In this document: positions 1-8,624 of the stretch, in pieces | Layout of the letters: each line of letters starts with the position of its first letter | Numbering within the stretch: the first letter of the stretch is position 1 | Assembly: GCF_003034845.1 (NCBI RefSeq) | Contig: NZ_PZKC01000003.1 | Location: forward strand, 186,001 to 250,000 | DNA from: Pseudothauera lacus | GTDB taxonomy: Bacteria; Pseudomonadota; Gammaproteobacteria; Burkholderiales; Rhodocyclaceae | Direction: 5' to 3' | Length of the DNA: 64,000 bases | Notes under the pieces: model-generated | Seen by the model: only the letters and a program-made list of their open reading frames with translations | What the model was told of the DNA's origin: nothing | Database searches by the model: none | Program-made: the position numbers and the translations under genes

Positions 1-578
1 CGGGCGTTGTCCTTGCCGATGGTGAGGCTGGAGGCGGCGAAATCGACGTTCACCACGTGACGTGCGCCGGCCTGCGCGGCGGCGATGCCGACGCCGCAGG
101 TATAGGCGAAGACGTTGAGCACGCTGCGCCCGGCGGCCAGTTCCCTGACGCGTCGGCGTGCGGCGCGCAGGTCGAGGAAGAGCCACGGGTCCTGGCCGTC
201 GTGGCGAGCCTGGAAGTGGTAGCGCACGCCCAGCTCGCTGAAGGTCCGGCGGCTCGCGGCGAGTTCCTGCTGGGCTGCCGGCAGGGGGTTGGCGATGCGC
301 GAATTGCGCGCGCTGCGGTCGTTCCAGAGTAGCGGCAGGGCGGGGAAGGCGCTGGCGTAGAAGGTTTCGAGGATCGTCAGCTGCTCGGCGCTGAGCGGGC
401 GGTGGAAGGTCTGGGCGAGGAGCAGCGGGCCATAGCGGTCCACGGTGAGGCCGGGGTGGCCTTCCACGGTGCCGTGGAACAGGCGGTAGGCGTCGGTGTC
501 TTCGCTGGCGAGCTGGGCGAGCAGCGCGCTGCGGGCGGCAAGTGCGGTGGCGAGCTGGTCGCCGAGGGTGACAGGCAT
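1..578 (-). CDS. Class I SAM-dependent rRNA methyltransferase (RlmI/RlmK-like), partial
   Basis: Read on the minus strand from ATG at 578, this frame stays open for 192 codons and leaves the window, so the C-terminus is missing. Visible signatures are a central FLDLRAARRRVREL stretch and a Rossmann motif I of the form VLNVFAYTCGVGIAAAQAGA, followed by VVNVDFA. This order is typical of the RlmI/RlmK-type 23S rRNA cytosine/guanine methyltransferases. The usual N-terminal PUA domain is not evident in its standard form; the protein begins MPVTLGDQLATAL. It is divergent from the RluE-type gene downstream, which suggests a small rRNA-modification neighbourhood. The exact target base cannot be assigned. 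Confidence 0.8.
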   Translation of the reverse strand, partial: MPVTLGDQLATALAARSALLAQLASEDTDAYRLFHGTVEGHPGLTVDRYGPLLLAQTFHRPLSAEQLTILETFYASAFPALPLLWNDRSARNSRIANPLPAAQQELAASRRTFSELGVRYHFQARHDGQDPWLFLDLRAARRRVRELAAGRSVLNVFAYTCGVGIAAAQAGARHVVNVDFAASSLTIGKDNA

Positions 579-721
579 GCTGAGGGATCCGGCGGCGGGG
601 GCGCCAGTATGCCCCACTGCCGGCGCGGGCGACAGCGCCGCCGCTGCAGTGCCGGCGCATTCGCGCTAAGCTTCGCCCTCCCCGCATTGCCTTTGCCGGC
701 CAGGGCGCCGCCCATCGACCG

Positions 722-1327
722 ATGTCCTCAGTGATCCTGCTCAACAAACCCTATGGCGTGCTGTGCCAGTTCTCCGCTGCGGACGGGCGCCCCACGCTCA
801 AGGATCACGTACCGGTGCCGGGCGTGTATGCCGCCGGGCGACTCGATACCGACAGCGAAGGACTGCTGCTGCTGACCGACGACGGTGCCCTGCAGCACCG
901 CATCGCCGATCCGCGCCACAAACTGCCGAAGACCTATCTGGTGCAGGTGGAGGGCGAGATCGACGAGGCGGCGCTGGCGGCGCTGCGTGCCGGGGTGGAT
1001 CTGGGCGATTTCGTCACCCGGCCATGCGCGGCGCGCCGCGTCGGAGAACCGGACTGGCTGTGGCCGCGCGACCCCCCGGTGCGCTTTCGCAAGAGCGTGC
1101 CGACGAGCTGGGTGGAGGTGGTGCTGCGCGAAGGCAAGAACCGCCAGGTGCGGCGCATGACCGCGCGGGTAGGCTTTCCCACCCTGCGGCTGATCCGTGT
1201 GGCGATTGGCGACTGGCGTGTGGACGGGCTGCTGCCCGGGCAGTGGCGGACGCTGGCGGTGAGCACGCAGGCGCGCGCACGTCCGCGCAGCGGCGGCAGC
1301 GCGCGCGCAGGCGGGCGAGGGCGGTAG
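722..1327 (+). CDS. rluE: 23S rRNA pseudouridine synthase, RluE type
   Basis: This 201-residue protein belongs to the RsuA/RluB/RluE/RluF family, which isomerises a single uridine in rRNA. The opening [13 protein letters not shown] and the catalytic-loop [14 protein letters not shown] (residues 39-52, with Asp42 as the expected nucleophile) are diagnostic. KTYLVQVEG and the late [10 protein letters not shown] motif complete the fold. No S4 domain precedes the catalytic domain, and the length matches RluE (U2457 in E. coli) rather than RluB/F. The last 20 residues are a basic Arg/Gly tail. The specific target site is inferred from family resemblance. Confidence 0.85.
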   Translation: MSSVILLNKPYGVLCQFSAADGRPTLKDHVPVPGVYAAGRLDTDSEGLLLLTDDGALQHRIADPRHKLPKTYLVQVEGEIDEAALAALRAGVDLGDFVTRPCAARRVGEPDWLWPRDPPVRFRKSVPTSWVEVVLREGKNRQVRRMTARVGFPTLRLIRVAIGDWRVDGLLPGQWRTLAVSTQARARPRSGGSARAGGRGR

Positions 1328-1328
1328 A

Positions 1329-1820
1329 ATGCGGTTCCCTTTCCGTGTCCGTGCTGCCGCCATGCATCCCGCCCGCTTCTTCCGTCTTTCCGCCGCCCTG
1401 CTGCTGGGGGTGTTTGCCGGCGTGCTCGGCGCGCAGCAGCAAGGCCTGCCGCTGGCCGAACTCGGGGTGGGCATGTACCGCATCGAGGCCGAAGTGGCGA
1501 ATACGCCGCAGAGCCGCCAGATCGGCCTCATGAACCGCCACGCGATGCCGGCGCAGCGCGGCATGGTGTTCGTCTTCACGCAGGCCGCCAGCCACTGCAT
1601 GTGGATGAAGAACACCTATATCCCGCTGTCGGTGGCTTTCATCGATGACGACGGGCGCATCCTCAACATCGCCGAGATGACCCCGCACAGCGAGGAAAGC
1701 CACTGTGCCGCGGGTGCGGCGCGCTATGCCCTGGAGATGAATCAGGGCTGGTTTGCGGCCAAGGGTATCGAGGCCGGAGCGCGCCTGCGCGGCCTCGATC
1801 GCCTGCCGCCGCCGCGCTGA
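1329..1820 (+). CDS. DUF192 family exported protein
   Basis: The 163-residue product has a hydrophobic leader ending near VLGAQQQ and then a DUF192 domain: the segments TPQSRQIGLMNR, GMVFVF, MWMKNTYIPLSVAFID and EMNQGWFAAKGI are typical. The ATG at 1329 lies two bases after the rluE stop and has a GAGGGCGG stretch upstream. An internal ATG at 1362 would give a more standard signal peptide (MHPARFFRLSAALLL) and is an acceptable alternative start. The function of DUF192 proteins is not established, and nothing in the context resolves it. Confidence 0.8.
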   Translation: MRFPFRVRAAAMHPARFFRLSAALLLGVFAGVLGAQQQGLPLAELGVGMYRIEAEVANTPQSRQIGLMNRHAMPAQRGMVFVFTQAASHCMWMKNTYIPLSVAFIDDDGRILNIAEMTPHSEESHCAAGAARYALEMNQGWFAAKGIEAGARLRGLDRLPPPR

Positions 1821-1857
1821 ACGACGCGATGAATTGAGGGCTTTTCCACCGCCTTAT

Positions 1858-1880
1858 CTGCCGGCAGAACTTGCCGGCAG
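1858..1880. repeat. Perfect inverted repeat upstream of flhB
   Basis: CTGCCGGCA and TGCCGGCAG form 9-bp arms around a 5-base loop. It lies 38 bases after the DUF192 stop and about 75 bases before flhB. No T-run follows, so it may be a weak terminator for the upstream gene or a protein-binding site. Confidence 0.5.
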
Positions 1881-1954
1881 GCGGCCATAATTGCCGCATG
1901 TCAATGTCCGTCCACCGCCCCGCGCGGCGATGACGGCAGACCGGAGAGGCGGCC

Positions 1955-3094
1955 GTGGCCGAAGAGAACGACCAGGAAAAGACAGAACAGCCATCAGCAC
2001 GACGATTGCAGCAGGCCCGCGAAGAGGGCCAGGTTCCGCAGTCGCGTGAGCTGTCGACCTTCCTGGTCACCATCACCGGGGTGGCGATGATGTGGATGCT
2101 CGGCGGCTGGGTTGCCGAGCGCATGCACATGCTGATCCGCAACGGCTTCATCTTCAGCCGTGACGTCGCCTTCGATCACACCCTGATGCTGTTCCGCCTG
2201 CAGGACATCCTCGGCGGTGCGCTGCTGACCCTGCTGCCGCTCTTCCTGGCCCTGATGGTGGCTGCGGTGGCGGGGCCGATCATGCTTGGCGGCATGGTGT
2301 TTTCGCCCAAGGCGCTGGGCTTCAAGTTCAACCGCATGGACCCGATCAAGGGCTTAGGGCGGATGTTTTCGGTGCACGCCCTGATGGAGATGGTCAAGGC
2401 CATCCTCAAGGCGCTGCTGGTCGGCGGCATCGGCGCGCTGGCGATCTGGGGCGCGCGCGACCACCTCTTCGATCTGATGGTGCAGCCGCTGGAAGTGAGC
2501 ATGCCGGACTTCGCCAATTCGCTGCTGCTCACCACCTTGCTGATCGCCTCCAGTCTCGGTGTGCTGGCCTTGCTCGACGTTCCCTTCCAGCTCTGGCAGT
2601 ACCAGAAGAAGCTGCGCATGACCAAGGAAGAGGTCAAGCGCGAGAACAAGGAACAGGAGGGCGACCCCCACGTCAAGGCGCGCATCCGTCAGGTGCAGCG
2701 CGAGATGGCGCGCAAGCGCATGATGGCGGCGGTGCCGCAGGCCGACGTGGTGGTGACCAACCCGACGCACTTCTCGGTGGCGCTGAAGTACGACCCCGAC
2801 CGCATGGGGGCGCCGGTGGTGGTGGCCAAGGGCCGTGGCGAGATCGCCCTGAAGATCCGCGAGCTGGCCCGCGAGCACGACGTACCGCTGCTCGAGGCGC
2901 CGCCGCTGGCGCGTGCGCTGTACGCCCACTGCGAGCTCGAGGAGGCCATCCCGGCCGGCCTGTACACCGCGGTGGCCGAGGTGATGGCCTACATCTACCA
3001 GCTCAACAACTGGATGGAGAAGGGTGGCCTGCCGCCGCAGGCACCCGCCGACCTGGCGGTGCCGGAAGGCATGGACCCCGGTTCTCCGGACTGA
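1955..3094 (+). CDS. flhB: Flagellar type III export switch protein FlhB
   Basis: FlhB is an inner-membrane export-gate subunit that switches substrate specificity from hook/rod to filament proteins. The 379-residue sequence starts with the typical EKTEQPSARRLQQAREEGQVPQSREL, has about four membrane segments between residues 35 and 215, and carries the autocleavage motif NPTH at Asn269-Pro270. The start is GTG at 1955 with GGAGAGG at 1943-1949. It is the first gene of an flhB-flhA-flhF-flhG-fliA-motCD run. The cytoplasmic partner of the switch, FliK, is encoded at 52448-53695. Confidence 0.97.
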   Translation: MAEENDQEKTEQPSARRLQQAREEGQVPQSRELSTFLVTITGVAMMWMLGGWVAERMHMLIRNGFIFSRDVAFDHTLMLFRLQDILGGALLTLLPLFLALMVAAVAGPIMLGGMVFSPKALGFKFNRMDPIKGLGRMFSVHALMEMVKAILKALLVGGIGALAIWGARDHLFDLMVQPLEVSMPDFANSLLLTTLLIASSLGVLALLDVPFQLWQYQKKLRMTKEEVKRENKEQEGDPHVKARIRQVQREMARKRMMAAVPQADVVVTNPTHFSVALKYDPDRMGAPVVVAKGRGEIALKIRELAREHDVPLLEAPPLARALYAHCELEEAIPAGLYTAVAEVMAYIYQLNNWMEKGGLPPQAPADLAVPEGMDPGSPD

Positions 3095-3113
3095 CCGAAC
3101 GACGGCACGCTAA

Positions 3114-5210
3114 ATGAACGACATCCTCAACCTGCGCGAACTCCTCACCTCCGCGCGCCTGCGCCAGCTTGCCGCACCGGTGCTCATCGTCATGATCCTG
3201 TCGATGATGGTGCTGCCGCTGCCGGTGTTCCTGCTCGACGTCTTCTTCACCTTCAACATCGCGCTGTCGGTGATGGTGATGATGGTGGCGATGTACGCGC
3301 GCAAGCCGCTGGATTTTTCGGTGTTCCCCACCGTGCTGCTGGTCACCACCCTGCTGCGCCTGTCGCTCAACGTCGCCTCCACCCGCATCGTGCTGCTCGA
3401 AGGCCATGCCGGCGGCGACGCCGCAGGCAAGGTCATCGAGGCCTTCGGCGCCTTCCTCGTGGGCGGCAACGTCGCCGTCGGCCTGGTGGTGTTCCTCATC
3501 CTCACCCTGATCAACTTCGTGGTCATCACCAAGGGTGCCGGGCGCATTGCCGAAGTCAGCGCGCGCTTCACCCTCGATGCCATGCCCGGCAAGCAGATGG
3601 CCATCGACGCCGACCTCAACGCCGGCCTCATCGACGAGAAGGAAGCCAAGCGCCGGCGCAAGGAGATCGGCCAGGAGTCGGACTTCTTCGGCGCCATGGA
3701 CGGTGCCTCGAAGTTCGTCCGCGGCGATGCCATCGCCGGCATCCTGATCCTGCTGGTGAACATCATCGGCGGGCTGTTCGTCGGCGTCATGCAGCATGAC
3801 ATGGGTGCCGGCGAGGCCGCCCAGGTGTATGTGCTGCTGACCATCGGCGACGGCCTGGTGGCGCAGATTCCGGCGCTGATCATCTCGGTGGCCGCGGGCA
3901 TGGTGGTGTCGCGCGTCGGCGACGATGGCGACATCGGCAGCCTGGTGATCGGCCAGCTCTTCGCCAACCCGCAGGTGATGTTCCTCACCGCCACCATCCT
4001 CGGCGTGCTGGGGATGATCCCGGGGATGCCCAACTTCGTCTTCCTGCTCCTTGCCGCGCTGATCGGTGCGTTGGGATGGTATCTGCGCCAGAAGAACCTC
4101 GTCGAGGCCGCCGCGGAGGCTGCGCCGACGGCGGCGCAGGCCGCGGCCCAGCCGCAGGGCGAGGCCCAGGAGGCGAGCTGGAACGACGTTGCGCCGGTCG
4201 ATGTGCTCGGCCTGGAGGTGGGCTACCGCCTCATCCCGATGGTCGACAAGGGCCAGGACGGCGAACTGCTCAAGCGCATCCGCGGGCTGCGCAAGAAGTT
4301 CGCCCAGGAGGTCGGCTTCCTGTCGGCGCCGGTGCATATCCGCGACAACCTGGAGTTCAAGCCCAACGCCTACCGCATCTCCCTCAAGGGCGTGGAGATC
4401 GGCGGTGGCGAGGCCTATCCCGGCCAGTATCTGGCGATCAACCCGGGGCGCGTCACCGGTCCGCTGCAGGGTCGCGAGACCAAGGATCCCGCCTTCGGCC
4501 TGCCGGCCTACTGGATCGACCCCGGCCAGCGCGAACAGGCCCATGCGCTGGGTTATACGGTGGTCGATGCCAGCACCGTGGTGGCCACCCACCTCAACCA
4601 CCTCATCCTCGACCATGCCGCCGAGCTTCTCGGCCGCCAGGAAACCCAGGCCCTGCTCGACCACATCGGCAAGGACGCGCCCAAGCTCATCGAGGATCTG
4701 GTGCCCAAGCTGCTGTCGGTGTCGACGGTGCAGCGCGTGCTGCAGAACCTCCTCGAGGAGGGGGTCAATATCCGCGACATGCGCACCATCGTCGAGGTCC
4801 TCGCCGAGCACGCGGCACGCACCCAGGACCCGCTCGATCTCACCGGCAAGGTGCGCGAGGCGCTTGGCCGCGCCATCGTCCAGAGCCTCTTCCCGGGCAG
4901 CGCCGAGCTCCAGGTGATGGCGCTCGAACCGGGGCTCGAACGCATCCTCATGCAGGCCATGGCGGCCGGCGGCGAGGGCGGGGCGATCGAGCCCGGGCTG
5001 GCCGACACCCTGTTGCGCCAGACCGCACAGATCGCCCAGCGCCAGGAAGACATCGGCCTGCCGCCGGTGCTGCTGGTGCCGGCGCCGCTGCGCATGCTGC
5101 TGTCGCGTTTCCTGCGCCGCGCGGTGCCGTCGCTGAAGGTCATCGCCAACTCCGAGGTGCCCGAATCGCGCACCATCCGCGTTACCGCCATGGTTGGCGG
5201 CAACGCCTGA
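3114..5210 (+). CDS. flhA: Flagellar export gate protein FlhA
   Basis: FlhA is the large inner-membrane component of the flagellar type III export gate; its cytoplasmic domain docks chaperone-substrate complexes. The 698-residue protein has about eight membrane segments in residues 15-325 and the FHIPEP family signature LLRLSLNVASTRIVL near residue 85. The cytoplasmic domain from about residue 350 includes LGLEVGYRLIPMVD and IRDNLEFKPNAYRI. It begins 19 bases after flhB and is very probably co-transcribed. Length and motifs are normal for the family. Confidence 0.97.
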   Translation: MNDILNLRELLTSARLRQLAAPVLIVMILSMMVLPLPVFLLDVFFTFNIALSVMVMMVAMYARKPLDFSVFPTVLLVTTLLRLSLNVASTRIVLLEGHAGGDAAGKVIEAFGAFLVGGNVAVGLVVFLILTLINFVVITKGAGRIAEVSARFTLDAMPGKQMAIDADLNAGLIDEKEAKRRRKEIGQESDFFGAMDGASKFVRGDAIAGILILLVNIIGGLFVGVMQHDMGAGEAAQVYVLLTIGDGLVAQIPALIISVAAGMVVSRVGDDGDIGSLVIGQLFANPQVMFLTATILGVLGMIPGMPNFVFLLLAALIGALGWYLRQKNLVEAAAEAAPTAAQAAAQPQGEAQEASWNDVAPVDVLGLEVGYRLIPMVDKGQDGELLKRIRGLRKKFAQEVGFLSAPVHIRDNLEFKPNAYRISLKGVEIGGGEAYPGQYLAINPGRVTGPLQGRETKDPAFGLPAYWIDPGQREQAHALGYTVVDASTVVATHLNHLILDHAAELLGRQETQALLDHIGKDAPKLIEDLVPKLLSVSTVQRVLQNLLEEGVNIRDMRTIVEVLAEHAARTQDPLDLTGKVREALGRAIVQSLFPGSAELQVMALEPGLERILMQAMAAGGEGGAIEPGLADTLLRQTAQIAQRQEDIGLPPVLLVPAPLRMLLSRFLRRAVPSLKVIANSEVPESRTIRVTAMVGGNA

Positions 5211-5349
5211 GTGTAAATCCTTCCGGATCAAACACTTCTGCGTAGCTTGAAGAGGCCGTGAGCTGTCCGCTGCGGTCTGCCGGCAGCGCCACGGTGGCGC
5301 GAATAGGCGGGGGAAAACCGCTTTATTCCACCCTATCCACAGCCGGGTC

Positions 5350-5363
5350 GGCGTCCATAATCG
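5350..5363 (+). promoter_or_regulatory. Candidate -10-like element shared by flhF and flhB upstream regions
   Basis: GGCGTCCATAATCG here resembles GGCGGCCATAATTG at 1880-1893, upstream of flhB. The CATAAT core looks like a sigma-70 -10 element, but no convincing -35 box stands 17 bases upstream at either site. It lies in the 196-base flhA-flhF gap, which otherwise shows no feature I can name. Confidence 0.3.
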
Positions 5364-5406
5364 GAACCATGCTGCGCGAAGGTGCGCGGAAGCCGGGAGA
5401 AACACC

Positions 5407-6891
5407 ATGAACGTCAGACGCTATTTTGCCAACACCGCCCGCGAGGCCCTGCGCGCCCTCAAGGAAGAACTCGGCGCCGACGCCATCGTGCTGTCCAACC
5501 GTGCGGTTGAAGGCGGCGTCGAGATCCTCGCCCTGCCCGCCGATGCGGTCGGTGCGCTGCCCACCGCCGCGCGTGCGCCCAAGGCGCCGGCGCCGGTGCG
5601 CGCGCCCGCCGGCGCTCCCGTCGAGGAGGATGACTACCGCGTCAGCCTGTCGCCGCGTGCCCCCGCCCGGGAAACCGCGCGGCCCGCCGCTGCGGTGGTG
5701 AAGGCGTTCTCGCCGCCGCGCGTCGACCATGCCGATTACCCGCCGCGTTCGCGCGCCGCGGCAAGCGCCGCCGACCCCTGGGCGGAAGCGCTCGAAGCTG
5801 CGCGCAATGCCCCCGAGCCGGCAGTGCTGCGCCCGCGTCCGGCGGCCCCTGCCGCGCCACAGGAGCGCGTTGCGGCTGAGCGGCCGGCGCCGCGCAGTGC
5901 CGCACCCGAACGCAACAACGCCGCCGAGGATGCCCGCGTGCGCGAGCTGCAGGAGGCCAACACCCGCCTGATGGCCGAGCTCAGCGGTATCCGCGGCATG
6001 ATCGAACGCCAGCTCGCCGGCTTTGCCTGGGGTGAGGCGCGCCGCCATGCCCCGGCCCGTGCCGACGTCGTCGGCGAACTGCTCGAGGCCGGCTTCTCCG
6101 CAGTGCTCGCCCGCCGCCTCGCGGAAGCCGTCAGCGAGGAGGAGAACTCCGTCGAGCGTGCGCGCAATGCCGTCAAGTCTGCCCTCAACCGCGAACTGCG
6201 GGCGCTGTCCTCCGATGCCGACCTGATCGACCGCGGCGGCGTGTACGCCCTCGTCGGCCCCACCGGCGTCGGCAAGACCACCACCACCGCCAAGCTTGCG
6301 GCGCGCTGCGTGGTCCGCCATGGCGCCGAGAAGCTCGCCCTGATCACCACCGACGGCTACCGCATCGGCGCCCAGGAGCAACTGCGCATCTACGGGCGCA
6401 TCCTCGGCGTGCCGGTGTTCTCGGTGCGCGACGCCGCCGACCTGCGCCAGACCCTGGCCGAGCTGCGCAACAAGCACATGGTGCTGATCGATACCGTCGG
6501 TGTCAGCCAGCGCGACCGCATGGTTGCCGAACAGGCGGCGATGCTCCTTGGTGCCGGCAACGTGCGCCGCCTGCTGCTGCTCAACGCCACCTGCCGCGGC
6601 GACACCCTCGACGATGTCGTGCGCGCCTACAGCGGCCCGGACCTCGCCGGCTGCATCCTCACCAAGGTCGACGAGGCCGCCTCGCTGGCGCCGGCCATCG
6701 ACGTCGCGGTGCGCCGCGAGCTGGAGCTGTTCTACGTCGCCAACGGCCAGCGTGTGCCCGAAGACCTGCACCTGCCCAACCGCGCCTACCTGATGCACCG
6801 TGCCCTGCGCGAGCAGGCCGAAGGTTCGCCGTGGAAACTGCACGGCGACGAAGCCGGCCTGATGCTGGCCGCCGGCGGGACGGGAGCCTGA
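5407..6891 (+). CDS. flhF: Flagellar SRP-type GTPase FlhF
   Basis: FlhF is the SRP54-like GTPase that sets the place and number of polar flagella. The 494-residue protein has the conserved start MNVRRYFANTAREALRALKEELG, a long Ala/Pro-rich linker (about residues 55-165), a helical N domain and a G domain. The G domain shows the P-loop GPTGVGKT at residues 284-291, TTDGYRIGAQEQL, LIDTVGVSQRD and LTKVDEA. Its presence suggests polar flagella. In other bacteria its partner is the ATPase FlhG, but the following gene encodes an FlhG-like protein without a P-loop. Confidence 0.96.
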   Translation: MNVRRYFANTAREALRALKEELGADAIVLSNRAVEGGVEILALPADAVGALPTAARAPKAPAPVRAPAGAPVEEDDYRVSLSPRAPARETARPAAAVVKAFSPPRVDHADYPPRSRAAASAADPWAEALEAARNAPEPAVLRPRPAAPAAPQERVAAERPAPRSAAPERNNAAEDARVRELQEANTRLMAELSGIRGMIERQLAGFAWGEARRHAPARADVVGELLEAGFSAVLARRLAEAVSEEENSVERARNAVKSALNRELRALSSDADLIDRGGVYALVGPTGVGKTTTTAKLAARCVVRHGAEKLALITTDGYRIGAQEQLRIYGRILGVPVFSVRDAADLRQTLAELRNKHMVLIDTVGVSQRDRMVAEQAAMLLGAGNVRRLLLLNATCRGDTLDDVVRAYSGPDLAGCILTKVDEAASLAPAIDVAVRRELELFYVANGQRVPEDLHLPNRAYLMHRALREQAEGSPWKLHGDEAGLMLAAGGTGA

Positions 6892-6893
6892 TC

Positions 6894-7694
6894 ATGATCG
6901 ACGTCCGTGAAGACCAGGCTGCGGGCCTGCGGCGGCTGTTCCGCCGCGCCCCGCCCACAGTGGTGGCGATGTATGCCACCGGCCGCCATCGTGCGCACAA
7001 CGCCCTGCGCGCCGCCCACGGCATTGCCGGTCAGGCCGAGCGCGTGATCGTCATCGACGAGGCCCATGGCGAAGCCAGCCTCGCCCACCAGCTGGCCCTG
7101 CCGGAAGGCCCCGACCTGCTCAGCGTGGTCGATGGCCGCGCCCATCTCGGCGGTCTCGTGCAGGCCGTGCCGGGGCTCGCCGGGCGGGTGCCGGCCGCCG
7201 CCGCCGCGCTGGCCCTGCCGCTGCTCGACGAGAATCGCCGCGATGCCTTGCTGGCGGCCATCCACCAGCTGCAGCGGCGTGCCGGCTTCATGCTCATCCA
7301 CGCGGCCAGTGCGGGCGCGGACGATCCCTCGCCCTTCGTGTATGCCGCGCCGCGTCGCCTGGTGGTGGCCGAGGCCAGCGCCAGCGGAGCCACCGAGGCC
7401 TACCGCGTGATCAAGCAGCTCGCTGCCGCTGGTGCCGGTTCCCTGCACGTCGCCGTGGCGCGTGCGCGCAGCCGCGAGGAGGCCGCAGAGTTCTTCGCCA
7501 GCCTGGCCTTGCTGGTCCGTCGCCACGTTGGTGTGGCGCTGGCCTGGCTGGGCGAGGTCGAGCGCGACGACCTTGCCGGCGGGCTCGCCCATCCGGCCGC
7601 GGAATCCTCGCCGCGCGAGGCCGAACACGCCTTCCTGCGTCGTCTCGCGGCCCTGGGCTCGCGACAGATGGCGCGGGCGCCGCTGCGGAGGTAA
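6894..7694 (+). CDS. Divergent FlhG/FleN-like protein lacking the Walker A motif
   Basis: This 266-residue protein sits where flhG/fleN normally lies, between flhF and fliA, and follows the FleN pattern: a QAAGLRRLF opening, a GQAERVIVIDEAHGEASL segment matching the FleN strand and DAD region, and a late EAYRVIKQLAAAGAGSLHVAVARARSREEA. The P-loop that reads GKGGVGKTN in FleN is replaced by TGRHRAHNA (residues 29-37), so ATP binding by the usual mechanism looks impossible. The start at 6894 lies 2 bases after the flhF stop. I infer a pseudo-ATPase derived from FlhG. Whether it still limits flagellar number is unknown. Confidence 0.75.
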   Translation: MIDVREDQAAGLRRLFRRAPPTVVAMYATGRHRAHNALRAAHGIAGQAERVIVIDEAHGEASLAHQLALPEGPDLLSVVDGRAHLGGLVQAVPGLAGRVPAAAAALALPLLDENRRDALLAAIHQLQRRAGFMLIHAASAGADDPSPFVYAAPRRLVVAEASASGATEAYRVIKQLAAAGAGSLHVAVARARSREEAAEFFASLALLVRRHVGVALAWLGEVERDDLAGGLAHPAAESSPREAEHAFLRRLAALGSRQMARAPLRR

Positions 7695-7822
7695 GGATCA
7701 TGCTAGCCTTGACCTATTCGTCTGGCCATACTGGGCACAGTACGGGACAATGGCGCGATCAGCGCGCTGCGCGGCCTGTGGAAGCCAGGGGCGCGCGCAG
7801 GAAGAAAATTCAGGTCAAGTGG

Positions 7823-8596
7823 ATGTACGACGCCGAAGGCAATCTGGACAAGGATCATCTGGTCGAGGGCTACGCCCCGCTGGTCAAGCGCATCGCCTAT
7901 CACCTGATGGCGAAGCTGCCTGCCAGCGTGGAGGTGGAGGACCTCATCCAGAACGGCATGATGGGCCTGCTCGACGCCATCAACCGCTACGAGGACAACC
8001 TCGGCGCGCAGTTCGAGACCTATGCCGTGCAACGCATCCGCGGCGCCATGCTCGATGGCCTGCGCGACAACGACTGGCTGCCGCGCAGTCTGCGCCGCGA
8101 CATGCGGCGTATCGAGGGTGCGGTGCATGCCCTTGAGCAGGCCCATGGCCGTCCGCCGTCCGAGGCCGAGCTGGCGCAGGCCCTCGACATGGACCTGGCC
8201 GAGTACCAGCGCATGCTGCAGGATGCGCGCGGCTACCAGCTGCTGCATTTCGAGGACTTCACCAACGGCGAGGGCGAGGATTACTTCGAGCGCCACCTCG
8301 GCGTCCACGAGACCAACCCCGCCGATCTCCTTGAAGATGCCGACATGCGCAGCGTGCTGGTGGCGGCGATCGGCGATCTGCCCGAGCGCGAGAAGCTGGT
8401 GATGGCGCTGTATTATGACGAGGAGCTCAACCTGCGCGAGATCGGCGAGGTGCTGGGGGTGACCGAATCACGCGTCTGCCAGCTCCACAGCCAGGCCGTG
8501 GCGCGCCTGCGCGCGCGCGTGCTGGGTGGGCAGGAGGCTGCGGCCGTGCCGGTGCGGCGCGGGCGGCCACCGAAGAACCCGGCCCCCGGGTGCTGA
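7823..8596 (+). CDS. fliA: Flagellar sigma-28 factor FliA
   Basis: FliA directs late flagellar and chemotaxis transcription. The protein shows sigma region 2 (LVKRIAYHLMAKLPASVEVEDLIQNGMMGLLDAI...FETYAVQRIRGAMLDGLRDNDWLPRSLRR) and region 4 (LPEREKLVMALYYDEELNLREIGEVLGVTESRVCQLHSQA). From ATG 7823 it is 257 residues, close to the family norm, starting MYDAEGNLDKDHLVEGYAPL. An in-frame ATG at 7700 has a good GGAGG upstream (7686-7690) and would add 41 unconserved residues; I prefer 7823 on family length. Its anti-sigma factor FlgM is encoded at 19226-19540. Confidence 0.95.
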   Translation: MYDAEGNLDKDHLVEGYAPLVKRIAYHLMAKLPASVEVEDLIQNGMMGLLDAINRYEDNLGAQFETYAVQRIRGAMLDGLRDNDWLPRSLRRDMRRIEGAVHALEQAHGRPPSEAELAQALDMDLAEYQRMLQDARGYQLLHFEDFTNGEGEDYFERHLGVHETNPADLLEDADMRSVLVAAIGDLPEREKLVMALYYDEELNLREIGEVLGVTESRVCQLHSQAVARLRARVLGGQEAAAVPVRRGRPPKNPAPGC

Positions 8597-8624
8597 GCGC
8601 AACGGCGCTGCGGAGAAGCTCTGA

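Noticed and set aside
1878-1896. Possible sigma-54 promoter for flhB (AGGCGGCCATAATTGC)
   Set aside because: The GG-GC spacing is again 11 bases and the -24 element lacks TGGCA.
3003-5408. Long open frame antisense to flhA (about 800 codons)
   Set aside because: It is a high-GC shadow of flhA with His/Arg/Asp-rich, family-less translation. Similar long antisense frames over parC, parE, flgE and fliF were left out for the same reason.
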